Assembly: GCA_028284105.1 (NCBI GenBank)
Contig: JANQSK010001126.1
Location: forward strand, 1 to 7,545
Reading direction: 5' to 3'
From: Anaerolineae bacterium
GTDB lineage: Bacteria > Chloroflexota > Anaerolineae > Promineifilales > Promineifilaceae
DNA length: 7,545 nucleotides
Position 1 is the first letter of the stretch; each line of letters begins with the position of its first letter. Under the pieces are notes generated by a model that did not search any database, was not told the origin of the DNA, and saw nothing but the letters and a program-made list of their open reading frames with translations. Made by a program: the position numbers and the translations under genes. Shown one piece after another: positions 1 through 6,517 of the stretch.

Positions 1-3
1 TTG

Positions 4-510
4 TTAAAAACGGCCGTTTATCGCTTCAATAAAATCTGGGTATTCAGCTAAAAGCTTTTCTTGATTGCCCAATTCAAATGATTCATCGTCAAATGCAGGA
101 GCCATCGTTGTGCCAATCAATGCAAAACCATATGCCCCATTGGGCTGAATGATAGATCCTTGCCAAACATCGCGCGGGACCAACTTTTGTGGCCGCATCC
201 CATTATGAAACGCTGTCCCTAACAAAAACTTTTCGCCTTCCCCATCAGGATACAAAAGCAATAGCTCAACGGGGTCGCCATAATAAAAATGGTACATTTC
301 ATCCGTTTGCAGACGATGCATAGTTGAAAAACTATCAGGCGTGATGAGGTAATAGATGCAAGAGCCGAATGGCATGGAACGGCCGTAACGCTTTGGCAAG
401 TTAGAGCCACTGATAGACTCTGTTGCTAAATAAGTCCGACGGAAATAGCCACCCTCTTCTGGTAACGGTTCAAGGTCTAGAAGTTCAATGAGTTGCTTTG
501 CATCTAACAT
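4..510 (-). CDS. DUF985/Cupin_5 family protein (COG3542-like)
   Basis: A 168-residue protein that fits the DUF985 (Cupin_5) family in length and motif order; members are small single-domain beta-barrel cupins without a firmly assigned reaction. Visible motifs are EGGYFRRTY (about residues 19-27), IYYL (52-55), the core MHRLQTDEMYHFYYGDP (64-80) with H65, E71 and H74 as candidate metal or ligand contacts, VPRDVWQG (111-118) and TMAPAFDDESFELG (135-148). No signal peptide or membrane segment, so cytoplasmic. The ATG at 508-510 is the only sensible start, although no Shine-Dalgarno precedes it; the DNA just upstream is AT-rich. It is the last gene of the leftward block and lies 159 bases beyond the dehydrogenase, with a large palindromic element between them, so it may be transcribed separately. 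The gene ends in N-G-R-F, where NGR is encoded by one copy of the ACGGCCGT palindrome. Family assignment is confident; biochemical role is unknown. Confidence 0.9.
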   Translation of the reverse strand: MLDAKQLIELLDLEPLPEEGGYFRRTYLATESISGSNLPKRYGRSMPFGSCIYYLITPDSFSTMHRLQTDEMYHFYYGDPVELLLLYPDGEGEKFLLGTAFHNGMRPQKLVPRDVWQGSIIQPNGAYGFALIGTTMAPAFDDESFELGNQEKLLAEYPDFIEAINGRF

Positions 511-550
511 AACAATCGGCGTAATTTTTTGCTTGAAATAATTTTCACTT

Positions 551-664
551 TGTTACAAAAGAACATAAAAAATCAGAGATTTACGGAAATTGTGGAATTA
601 GAAAATGAAATTCCATAATTTCCCCGAATTCCTGATGATTATTTTTTACAGAACTTTTGTAACA
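551..664. repeat. 114-bp near-palindromic intergenic element (MITE-like or large hairpin)
   Basis: Three nested inverted-repeat arms can be paired by eye. The outer arms TGTTACAAAAG (551-561) and CTTTTGTAACA (654-664) are a perfect 11-bp match. The middle arms TAAAAAAT (566-573) and ATTTTTTA (641-648) match over 8 bp. The inner arms 585-599 and 609-623 pair over 15 bp with one G-T wobble around a 9-base loop. Almost the whole space between the cupin gene and the dehydrogenase stop codon is therefore one fold-back structure, beginning 5 bases after that stop (670-672). The outer ends read TG...CA, as many transposon ends do, but I see no convincing target-site duplication. In leftward RNA the inner hairpin is followed about 12 bases later by a T-rich run, so it could also act as a terminator or 3'-end stabiliser. 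The pairing is seen directly; element type and function are inference. Confidence 0.6.
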
Positions 665-669
665 CTGAC

Positions 670-1443
670 TTACTCAGGGGTGACGTAAGCGGCCGTAATG
701 CCACCGTCGACCATAAAAGAGCTACCCGTCACAAAGGAAGAGTCGTCTGATGCTAGATAGAGTGCTGCTTTTGCAATCTCTTCAGCTTCTCCAAACCGAC
801 CCATTGGAATATGGACGAGGCGGCGATTTTTCTTCTCTGGGGTATCCAAATATTTCATCAAGAGCTCGGTACGTAGCGGACCCGGGCAGAGTGCATTAAC
901 GCGGATGTTTTCACGGGCATGAATCGTAGCTAGCTCTCTCGTCATTGAAAGAACGGCTCCTTTGCTTGCCGTGTAAGCCAGTTGTGGAGTTGCCGCACCG
1001 AGATGGGCGACAAATGAGGCGGTGTTGATGATTGAGCCTCCACCAGCTCGACGCAGGGCTGGAATCCCGTATTTGCAACACAAAAACACACCTTTGACGT
1101 TGACTTCAAAGGTCAGATCCCATACATCCTCAGCGGTGTTGATGGCGTCATCATCGTTTGCGTGGCTGATGCCTGCGTTATTGAATAGGATATCAACACG
1201 GCCGTATTTTTCCTCCGTCTTTTGGATCATCATTTCGCATTGGTCAGCTTGTGATTGATCCGCATTGATATAGATTGCCTGCCCCCCATCAGATTCAATC
1301 ATTTGCAATGTTTCTTGCCCACCCTCATCGTTAATATCGACAATCACTACATTGGCACCTTCTTTGGCGAATAACAAACATGTTTCCCGGCCAATGCCAC
1401 TGCTGCCACCTGTAATGATGGCGACTTTATTCTCTAATCGCAT
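670..1443 (-). CDS. SDR-family NAD(P)-dependent oxidoreductase
   Basis: A 257-residue classical short-chain dehydrogenase/reductase, the usual length for the family. The Rossmann glycine motif TGGSSGIG lies at residues 11-18. D36 at the end of the second strand (VVIVD) favours NAD over NADP. NNAG is at 88-91. The catalytic set is complete: N115, S143, Y157 and K161 (YTASK), followed by PGP at 187-189 and the C-terminal VTGSSFMVDGG. It should be a soluble tetrameric alcohol or keto oxidoreductase; the substrate cannot be read from sequence. The ATG at 1441-1443 is preceded by AAGGAAA at suitable spacing. It starts 66 bases after the end of the glutamine-synthetase-like gene on the same strand, so co-transcription is likely and a shared amine or amino-acid catabolic route is plausible. 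General databases would often label such a protein 3-oxoacyl-ACP reductase or glucose 1-dehydrogenase, and neither is supported specifically. Confidence 0.95.
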   Translation of the reverse strand: MRLENKVAIITGGSSGIGRETCLLFAKEGANVVIVDINDEGGQETLQMIESDGGQAIYINADQSQADQCEMMIQKTEEKYGRVDILFNNAGISHANDDDAINTAEDVWDLTFEVNVKGVFLCCKYGIPALRRAGGGSIINTASFVAHLGAATPQLAYTASKGAVLSMTRELATIHARENIRVNALCPGPLRTELLMKYLDTPEKKNRRLVHIPMGRFGEAEEIAKAALYLASDDSSFVTGSSFMVDGGITAAYVTPE

Positions 1444-1509
1444 ATTGTTTCCTTTTTAGCGTTTCACTGTTTCAATAATTTTGCTGAATAGCTGAAATGC
1501 TGACCGCTT

Positions 1510-2880
1510 TTAAATTCTTTCAAAATATCGTTGACGTTCCCAATCCGTGACAAAGCTGTCATAGGCGCTTTGTTCAATTCGGAAAAAGTGGGTGTAATGT
1601 TTCACCACATCCTCGCCGAACACCTTTTTGGTAAAGTCGCTGTTTTCAAACAGATCAGTGGCTTCTTTTAGTGTGTATGGCACACGCGGTAGATGTTGAG
1701 CCGCGTAGACATCCCCTTCAAAAATATCGGGCGGCTCAATCTTATTTTCAATCCCATCGAGTCCAGATGCTAAAACGGCCGCATACGCGAGGTATGGATT
1801 ACAATCAGCGCCGGGGATACGACACTCAATGCGCAAGCTTTTACCGCGTCCTACGACTCGAAAACCTGCTGTGCGATTGTCGTAACACCAGGCAATCCGC
1901 GTGGGCGCCCATGACCCATCTTCATACCGTTTGTAGGCATTAATTGTGGGGGCATAAAAGACCATCATCTCGGGTACATGCTTCATCCAGCCCCCTAAAA
2001 ACCAGCGGAATGTGTCAGAGCATTGGATTGGACCTAATGTTTGGTCACCATCAAAGCTGTTTTGATCGTTATCCCAAAGGCTAAAGTGAATATGACAGCT
2101 GTTGCCTGCTTGCCCTGTAAAGGGCTTAGCCATAAAAGTAACACTCACCCCCAATTGGTCAGCCACATCTTTGCAAATATGCTTGAATAAGGTGTGACGG
2201 TCCGCCATATCAAGTGCTTCTGCATAGGCGATATTGAGCTCATGTTGACCGAGTCCCCATTCCCCTTTTGAATTTTCAACTGGAATGCCGGACTTTTTCA
2301 GGTGACGACGCGCGGCAGAGGTAAACTTTTCTTCACGAGAGCCTTGGAGGAGATGATAATCCTCAATGTACCAACCAGCTGGCTGAAGGTTGTCATACTT
2401 TTTCTCAGCAGCAGTGCGATAAGAGTCTTCAAAAATATAATACTCAAGCTCAGAAGCGGCTTTCGCTGTATATCCTAATTGACTAGCGCGCTCGATTTGT
2501 TTGTTGAGAATAGATCGAGGTCCTACAGTAACGGGTTGATGTGTTTTGTCATCTTCGAGATTACACAAAACTAAGGCTGTTTTTTCTAACCAGCTTGCTA
2601 CTCGGAGTGTTGATAGATCGGGGACAAGGTGAAAATCACCGTAGCCGAGCTCCCAATTGGCGAAATCGTAACCTGCTACGGGTTCCATTTCCATATCAAC
2701 AGTCAAGAGGTAGTTACAGCCGTGTGTGCCATGTTGAATCGCATCACTAATAAAGAATTCGGCATCAAATCGCTTGCCCATAATACGGCCGTAATGATCC
2801 GTAAATCCCACTATGACTGTTTCAATCTCTTCTGCGTCAACAAGCTCCTTGAGTTGTTCAATCGTCAAAAGTCCGCGCAT
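1510..2880 (-). CDS. Glutamine-synthetase-superfamily ligase (GlnA-like, possible gamma-glutamylpolyamine synthetase type)
   Basis: A 456-residue member of the glutamine synthetase superfamily with the N-terminal beta-grasp region (about 15-105) and the C-terminal catalytic domain (about 115-445). Active-site motifs are complete: E144 and E146 in ASELEYYIF, E207 then GQHE (211-214), the H-x-H-x-S stretch with H263 and H265 in CHIHFS, NAYKR (314-318), R336, R341, and E352/R354 in RIECRIPGAD. The enzyme should use ATP to activate the gamma-carboxyl of glutamate and join it to ammonia or an amine. The N-terminal GFTDHYGRIMGKRF and the absence of the NLYDLPPE adenylylation-site motif of enteric GlnA point to the PuuA/GlnA3-like non-housekeeping branch, which glutamylates amines, but the exact substrate is not provable here. 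The ATG at 2878-2880 has AAGGAG five bases upstream. It is the first gene of the leftward block, followed by the SDR gene. Confidence 0.93.
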   Translation of the reverse strand: MRGLLTIEQLKELVDAEEIETVIVGFTDHYGRIMGKRFDAEFFISDAIQHGTHGCNYLLTVDMEMEPVAGYDFANWELGYGDFHLVPDLSTLRVASWLEKTALVLCNLEDDKTHQPVTVGPRSILNKQIERASQLGYTAKAASELEYYIFEDSYRTAAEKKYDNLQPAGWYIEDYHLLQGSREEKFTSAARRHLKKSGIPVENSKGEWGLGQHELNIAYAEALDMADRHTLFKHICKDVADQLGVSVTFMAKPFTGQAGNSCHIHFSLWDNDQNSFDGDQTLGPIQCSDTFRWFLGGWMKHVPEMMVFYAPTINAYKRYEDGSWAPTRIAWCYDNRTAGFRVVGRGKSLRIECRIPGADCNPYLAYAAVLASGLDGIENKIEPPDIFEGDVYAAQHLPRVPYTLKEATDLFENSDFTKKVFGEDVVKHYTHFFRIEQSAYDSFVTDWERQRYFERI

Positions 2881-2912
2881 AATTACTCCTTGGGTGGAAT
2901 CAGTTAATAAGC

Positions 2913-2926
2913 TCTCAAGATTGAGA
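2913..2926. promoter_or_regulatory. Short inverted repeat upstream of the GlnA-like gene (candidate operator)
   Basis: TCTCAA-GA-TTGAGA is a perfect 6-bp inverted repeat with a 2-base centre, 32 bases upstream of the start codon of the leftward GlnA-like gene and about 210 bases upstream of gpsA. The size and symmetry suit a dimeric repressor. I could not place a convincing -35/-10 pair next to it, so the operator role is inference only. Confidence 0.25.
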
Positions 2927-3121
2927 ACGGTTTAAAGTTGTTGGTTTAAGCGTCTGGTCTTTGCTTCACCTAATCCTAAAAATTCGGCTACAATCCCTGC
3001 AATATGTGAATGGGACTCCCAGCCACATAATTTCCGATTGAATTAAATCATACAAACGAAAGCAGATCAAAGAAAGTAAACACATATTGCCTCGTGATGT
3101 ATGGCAAAACTAACGCGGAAT

Positions 3122-3130
3122 AAGGAGAGG
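3122..3130 (+). promoter_or_regulatory. Ribosome binding site of gpsA
   Basis: AAGGAGAGG ends four bases before the ATG at 3135, with the AAGGAG core seven bases from it. This is the strongest Shine-Dalgarno in the rightward block and fixes the gpsA start. Confidence 0.8.
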
Positions 3131-3134
3131 TTGG

Positions 3135-4136
3135 ATGAATTTGCGAGTTGGTTTATTAGGTGGGGGATCTTGGGGAACAACCGTCGCGTCACTCACAGCA
3201 CATAATGTCCCAACGACGATTTGGGCGAGACGACAAGAAACGGTTGATGAGATTAATACGCATCACACAAACGGCCGTTATTTGCCAAATTGCACCCTCC
3301 ATGAATCGCTCAAAGCTTCAGCATCTATCGAAGAAACAGTGAACAGTGCCGATGTCATTGTGATGGGAATTCCAGCACAAGCCTTCCGAAAAGTGTTAAT
3401 CGCTGCAAAACCACATATTCGCCCTTGGGTGCCAATAGTGAGTTTATCCAAAGGACTAGAAAAAGGGACCCAAATGCGCATGACTCAAATTATTGAGGAA
3501 GTAATGCCTGGGCATCCTGCGGGTGTCTTGACCGGTCCCAACTTAGCCCGTGAAATTCTTGCAGGCCAGGCAGCCGCCAGCGTTATTGCTATGGTGGATG
3601 ACACCATTGCCAGCTCGTTAAAAAACGTTTTCCGCACGGGTCTTTTTCGTGTATACACCAATAGCGATGTGGTTGGCTGTGAACTCGGTGGGGCTCTCAA
3701 AAATGTGGTTGCCTTAGCGGCAGGTATGGGAGATGGGGCAGGGGCTGGGGTAAACACTCGCTCAGCCATTATCACGCGCGGTCTGGCAGAGTTAACCCGT
3801 TTAGGCGTAGCAATGGGTGGGCGTCCTGAAACTTTTGCTGGACTAGCCGGTATGGGTGATTTAGTGGCAACGTGTACAAGTCCATTAAGTCGAAACTTCA
3901 CAGTCGGATATCAGCTTGGAAAGGGGCGACTGCTGGATGACATCATTGATGAGATGTCGATGGTGGCTGAAGGGGTCAAAAGCGTTAGCGTCGTTATGGA
4001 TTTGGCGGATAAATACAAGGTAGATATGCCTATCGCCCATGAAATTTATAAAGTCATTCATGAAGGAAATACGGTCCAAGATGCTTTCCGTGGGCTGATT
4101 CAGAAGGAAAGTGGGGCGGAGGCTGAACCTGGATAG
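3135..4136 (+). CDS. gpsA: NAD(P)-dependent glycerol-3-phosphate dehydrogenase
   Basis: A 333-residue cytoplasmic GpsA that reduces dihydroxyacetone phosphate to sn-glycerol 3-phosphate, the backbone precursor of phospholipids. The Rossmann motif GGGSWGT sits at residues 9-15. SLSKG at 103-107 carries K106, TGPN is at 133-136 (N where many homologues have S), catalytic K189 lies in GGALKNVVAL, and the substrate-binding block GLAGMGDLVATCTSPLSRN spans 236-254, with R253-N254 contacting phosphate. VAEGV at 277-281 is also present. Length is normal and no key residue is missing. An A-rich, low-complexity tail (AEAEPG) ends the protein. Start chosen from the AAGGAG site and the position of the glycine motif. 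It heads the rightward block, 57 bases before the deacetylase. The neighbouring genes are not lipid genes, so the linkage probably reflects co-transcription rather than a pathway. Confidence 0.97.
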   Translation: MNLRVGLLGGGSWGTTVASLTAHNVPTTIWARRQETVDEINTHHTNGRYLPNCTLHESLKASASIEETVNSADVIVMGIPAQAFRKVLIAAKPHIRPWVPIVSLSKGLEKGTQMRMTQIIEEVMPGHPAGVLTGPNLAREILAGQAAASVIAMVDDTIASSLKNVFRTGLFRVYTNSDVVGCELGGALKNVVALAAGMGDGAGAGVNTRSAIITRGLAELTRLGVAMGGRPETFAGLAGMGDLVATCTSPLSRNFTVGYQLGKGRLLDDIIDEMSMVAEGVKSVSVVMDLADKYKVDMPIAHEIYKVIHEGNTVQDAFRGLIQKESGAEAEPG

Positions 4137-4176
4137 TGTTCGAACATGTTGAGTATATCATTTAAAAATTGAGAAA

Positions 4177-4190
4177 AGAGTAGAGAGTAG
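4177..4190 (+). repeat. Tandem AGAGTAG repeat at the translation start of the deacetylase gene
   Basis: Two perfect copies of AGAGTAG stand side by side, ending three bases before the ATG at 4194, in a purine-rich run. There is no canonical AGGAGG here, so this purine tract is the only candidate ribosome-binding region. A change in repeat number would move the spacing by seven bases. Confidence 0.5.
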
Positions 4191-4193
4191 AGA

Positions 4194-5087
4194 ATGGTAA
4201 TTAATCCTGTTTTGAAGCGTTTGGGATTTTCTGATGAAGCTAGGGTTTTAGTCTTTCATGCAGATGATATTGGGATGTGTCAATCATCGGTGGCAGCCTA
4301 TGCAGAATTGCTTGATACACCCTTAACCTCTGCAGCCGTTATGGTGCCTTGTGCCTGGTTTCCGGCCGCTGCCAAGCTGATTCGCGAACAGGCGGATCAC
4401 CCAAATTTGGATGTTGGGGTACACCTCACTTTAACGAGTGAATGGGATTTAATGCGCTGGGGTCCATTAACGGACACGGCCGTTTCTAGTTCGCTGCTTG
4501 ATGATGAAGGATTTTTTCATCGTCAAACGGAACCCGTTCAAACAAACGGGGATGCAACGGCCGTATCCAATGAACTTCATGCTCAAATAGATGCTGCCAT
4601 CAAAGCAGGCATTAAGCCGACCCACATCGATAGCCACATGGGGGCGCTTTTCCATCCCAAATTTTTACCTTCTTATATTCAAGCAGCAGGTCAATATCAA
4701 CTGCCGTTTTTGGCATTACGACGTAGTAAAGAAATGTATCTTGAGTTGGGATATAAGGAGGAAACGGCCGTTTTGCTTTCAACAGCCTCTCAGCAGCTTG
4801 AACAGCAAGGCACCCCACTTTTCGATTCAGTCCAGATGATGCCGCTGCATGAAAAACATGAGTATCCCGAACGATTTGAACATGCGGTAAAAATCATCAA
4901 TTCACTCCCAGCAGGATTGCACTACTTTATTGTACATCCATCAACTGATGCCCCAGAGATACGAGCCTTGACCCCAAATTGGCCAGCCCGAGTTGGAGAT
5001 TATGAACTATTTCTTGATGAGAAATGGGACAATGCCATTTCAGCAAGTGGTATTCAAACCATTGGAATGGAAGCATTAAAAAATTAG
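4194..5087 (+). CDS. ChbG/YdjC (HpnK-like) family carbohydrate deacetylase
   Basis: A 297-residue protein of the YdjC/ChbG family, a distorted TIM-barrel fold whose characterised members remove N-acetyl groups from short chito-oligosaccharides or related glycans. Metal and catalytic residues are visible: HADD at 22-25 (D24 likely base, D25 metal), H77 in GVHLTLTSE, H144, D146 and H148 in HIDSHMG, H154, and H248 in IVHPS. Length is typical and no signal peptide is present, so the substrate should be cytoplasmic. The ATG at 4194 gives a short N-terminal helix before strand 1; the Shine-Dalgarno is weak (see the AGAGTAG repeat). The gene is 57 bases after gpsA and 3 bases before the permease gene. 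It carries three copies of ACGGCCGT within 300 bases, each read as Thr-Ala-Val. Family assignment is firm; no chitobiose operon genes are nearby, so a chbG name is not justified. Confidence 0.9.
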   Translation: MVINPVLKRLGFSDEARVLVFHADDIGMCQSSVAAYAELLDTPLTSAAVMVPCAWFPAAAKLIREQADHPNLDVGVHLTLTSEWDLMRWGPLTDTAVSSSLLDDEGFFHRQTEPVQTNGDATAVSNELHAQIDAAIKAGIKPTHIDSHMGALFHPKFLPSYIQAAGQYQLPFLALRRSKEMYLELGYKEETAVLLSTASQQLEQQGTPLFDSVQMMPLHEKHEYPERFEHAVKIINSLPAGLHYFIVHPSTDAPEIRALTPNWPARVGDYELFLDEKWDNAISASGIQTIGMEALKN

Positions 5088-5090
5088 CTC

Positions 5091-5924
5091 ATGCCAATAC
5101 CACATCGCCGCGCCGTCTTATTTTTGATTTTTGCCACCTTAATTTGGAGTACGAGCGGCCTTTTTATCAAGCTTTCAACGTGGCACCCTCTAGGGCTTAA
5201 TGCAGCACGAAGTTTATTAGCGGCGATAGTTGTTTGGCTTGGGGTTGGCCGCCCTAAAATTGTTCTCACAAGACAACTCATTATTGGTGCATCGGCCTTT
5301 GCGTTAACCACAATTACATTTACTGTCGCCAATCGGTTGACCACTGCTGCCAACGCCATCTTTTTACAGTACACAGCCCCTGTTTGGGTCGCAATTTTTG
5401 GTATTTGGCTCTTAAAAGAGTTCCCCAGCCGCCGTGAATGGGTAATGATGGCCCTCATCTTTTTAGGGATGGGGCTGTTTTTTCAAGCAGACCTTTCGTC
5501 CAGCGGCTTTTTAGGCAACTTGATTTCAGTCCTAAGCGGTATCTGTTTGGCGATGATGCTTATCTCATTGCGAGCACAAAGGGAGTCTGGTGCCGCTGAA
5601 ACGCTAATCGTTGGGAATCTAATTGCCTTTCTAGTTGGTTTCATTTGGATCCCTAATAATGAGGTTACATTGCGCGAGGGGGGGATTATCTTTTATTTAG
5701 GCGTGATTCAACTGGGGCTGCCTTTCTTACTGCTGACACAAGCCATCAAAACATTAACGGCCGTTGAAACGGTCATGATCCAAAGTCTTGAGCCTATTTT
5801 AAATCCGATTTGGGTGGCGATTATTATTTCAGAATTTCCGACGCCGATTGCTATTGTAGGAGGGCTGCTGGTATTAACGGCCGTGTTGCTCAACGTCTTC
5901 CAATCCGAGGTGGCAAGAGAGTGA
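5091..5924 (+). CDS. EamA/DMT-family transporter (10 TM)
   Basis: A 277-residue integral membrane protein of the drug/metabolite transporter superfamily. Ten hydrophobic segments can be placed at roughly 7-26, 33-51, 63-80, 87-107, 116-132, 138-159, 169-186, 198-216, 226-247 and 251-269, in the usual two five-helix EamA halves. The half-repeat signature appears twice: FLQYTAPVWVAIFGIWLLKE (91-110) and QSLEPILNPIWVAIIISE (231-248). Such proteins usually export amino acids, other metabolites or drugs; the substrate cannot be told. The start codon is three bases after the deacetylase stop (5085-5087) and has no Shine-Dalgarno of its own, implying translational coupling. The N-terminus MPIPHRR is positively charged and should lie in the cytoplasm. 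Two ACGGCCGT sites 120 bases apart encode Thr-Ala-Val in the second half. Confidence 0.93.
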   Translation: MPIPHRRAVLFLIFATLIWSTSGLFIKLSTWHPLGLNAARSLLAAIVVWLGVGRPKIVLTRQLIIGASAFALTTITFTVANRLTTAANAIFLQYTAPVWVAIFGIWLLKEFPSRREWVMMALIFLGMGLFFQADLSSSGFLGNLISVLSGICLAMMLISLRAQRESGAAETLIVGNLIAFLVGFIWIPNNEVTLREGGIIFYLGVIQLGLPFLLLTQAIKTLTAVETVMIQSLEPILNPIWVAIIISEFPTPIAIVGGLLVLTAVLLNVFQSEVARE

Positions 5925-5987
5925 GCCGCATTGGGTAGTGATAACAGAATAGTTGGAGTAAAATCCGTTTCATCTAAAGTATTTATG

Positions 5988-6034
5988 TGAAAACCAGAGA
6001 GTAACTTGAAAAAACGACGCAGTTTTGGTTTTCA
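5988..6034. repeat. Inverted repeat in the permease/RAM-protein gap
   Basis: TGAAAACCA (5988-5996) and TGGTTTTCA (6026-6034) form a perfect 9-bp inverted repeat separated by 29 bases. Pairing can continue inward by three more pairs including one wobble. GTGAAA at 5987-5992 can alternatively pair with TTTCAC at 6044-6049. There is no T tract afterwards, so a terminator is unlikely; an operator or 5'-UTR structure for the next gene is possible. Confidence 0.45.
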
Positions 6035-6072
6035 TCGAGTAAATTTCACACGTCTGAGCTGATTGATTTCAA

Positions 6073-6087
6073 TATGTTTACATAAAC
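6073..6087. promoter_or_regulatory. Palindrome overlapping the approach to the RAM-protein ribosome binding site
   Basis: TATGT-TT-ACATA (6073-6084) overlaps a second symmetric unit GTTTA-CA-TAAAC (6076-6087). It ends one base before the AGGAG at 6088-6092 that serves the ATG at 6098. A protein bound here would block the ribosome site or the start of transcription, so autoregulation by an Lrp-type factor is conceivable. No -35/-10 pair was recognised. Confidence 0.3.
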
Positions 6088-6097
6088 AGGAGAAAAT

Positions 6098-6373
6098 ATG
6101 GTATCTGCAATCGTTTTACTTGTCATTGAACGGGACAAAATTAATGAAGTTGCCGAGACTTTAACTGCAATCAAAGGTATTTCTGAAGTCTTTTCAGTGG
6201 CTGGCCAATATGATTTAGTTGCGATTTTGCGCGTTTCCAATAATGAAGCTCTCGCTGACTTGGTCACTGATAAAATGTTGAAAGTTGAAGGTATCCTAGA
6301 TTCAGAAACCCTGATTGCGTTTAAAGCCTTCTCAAAACATGATTTAGAATCCATGTTTGAAATTGGGTTTTAA
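6098..6373 (+). CDS. Stand-alone Lrp/AsnC ligand-binding (RAM) domain protein
   Basis: A 91-residue protein corresponding to the C-terminal RAM/AsnC_trans_reg domain of Lrp-family regulators, with no helix-turn-helix. The beta-alpha-beta-beta-alpha-beta order is readable: strand 3-10, helix 12-25, strand 30-35, the ligand-loop motif GQYDLVAILRV (36-46), helix 47-62, and strand 67-77 with SETLIAF. Stand-alone RAM proteins are known to form ring-shaped multimers that bind amino acids. They may assemble with full-length Lrp proteins or act as metabolite sensors. The ATG at 6098 has AGGAG five bases upstream, and nothing before it could encode a DNA-binding domain, so it is not a truncated regulator by frameshift. 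It lies 173 bases after the permease gene behind several palindromes, so it probably has its own promoter. The acidic, aromatic C-terminal tail (KHDLESMFEIGF) goes beyond the core domain. Confidence 0.88.
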   Translation: MVSAIVLLVIERDKINEVAETLTAIKGISEVFSVAGQYDLVAILRVSNNEALADLVTDKMLKVEGILDSETLIAFKAFSKHDLESMFEIGF

Positions 6374-6405
6374 AAGCATAGTACCTTTTTCCTAGACGAT
6401 CAGAA

Positions 6406-6436
6406 TTGTCAAAATTGGTCACACTATCGTTATAAA
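6406..6436 (+). promoter_or_regulatory. Candidate sigma70-type promoter
   Basis: TTGTCA (6406-6411) and TATAAA (6431-6436, within GTTATAAAA) are separated by 19 bases, or 18 if TTATAA is taken as the -10. This would start transcription about 75 bases before the ATG at 6518. It is a consensus match by eye only. Confidence 0.35.
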
Positions 6437-6517
6437 ACTGTCATTTTGGATTGTTCCCGCTGCATATACTCCTCATTAGAAGAGAACTGTTTCGCAAACG
6501 TAGTGGAGAACAACCAA

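Noticed and set aside
3087..3107. TTGCC...GGCAA hairpin before gpsA
   Set aside because: Only five pairs around an 11-base loop, within what chance provides in a 250-base gap; no riboswitch or promoter consensus is attached.
3485..3901. Minus-strand open frame of about 138 codons opposite gpsA
   Set aside because: It is fully antisense to a gpsA with all catalytic motifs, its product is low-complexity (A, P, S, T, K rich) with no family resemblance, and there is no suitable ribosome site.
4141..4153. CGAACATGTTGAG considered as a LexA/SOS box
   Set aside because: The spacing between GAAC and GTT is two bases, not the four needed by the Gram-positive GAAC-N4-GTTC consensus, and no SOS gene is adjacent.
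5084..5458. Minus-strand open frame of about 124 codons opposite the permease gene
   Set aside because: Antisense to a clear 10-TM EamA gene; composition is that expected from the complement of hydrophobic codons and no motif is visible.
6446..6517. TTG-initiated N-terminal extension of the last protein (starts DCSRC)
   Set aside because: No Shine-Dalgarno before the TTG, while the ATG at 6518 has GGAG nine bases upstream, and the duplicated region begins only after it.
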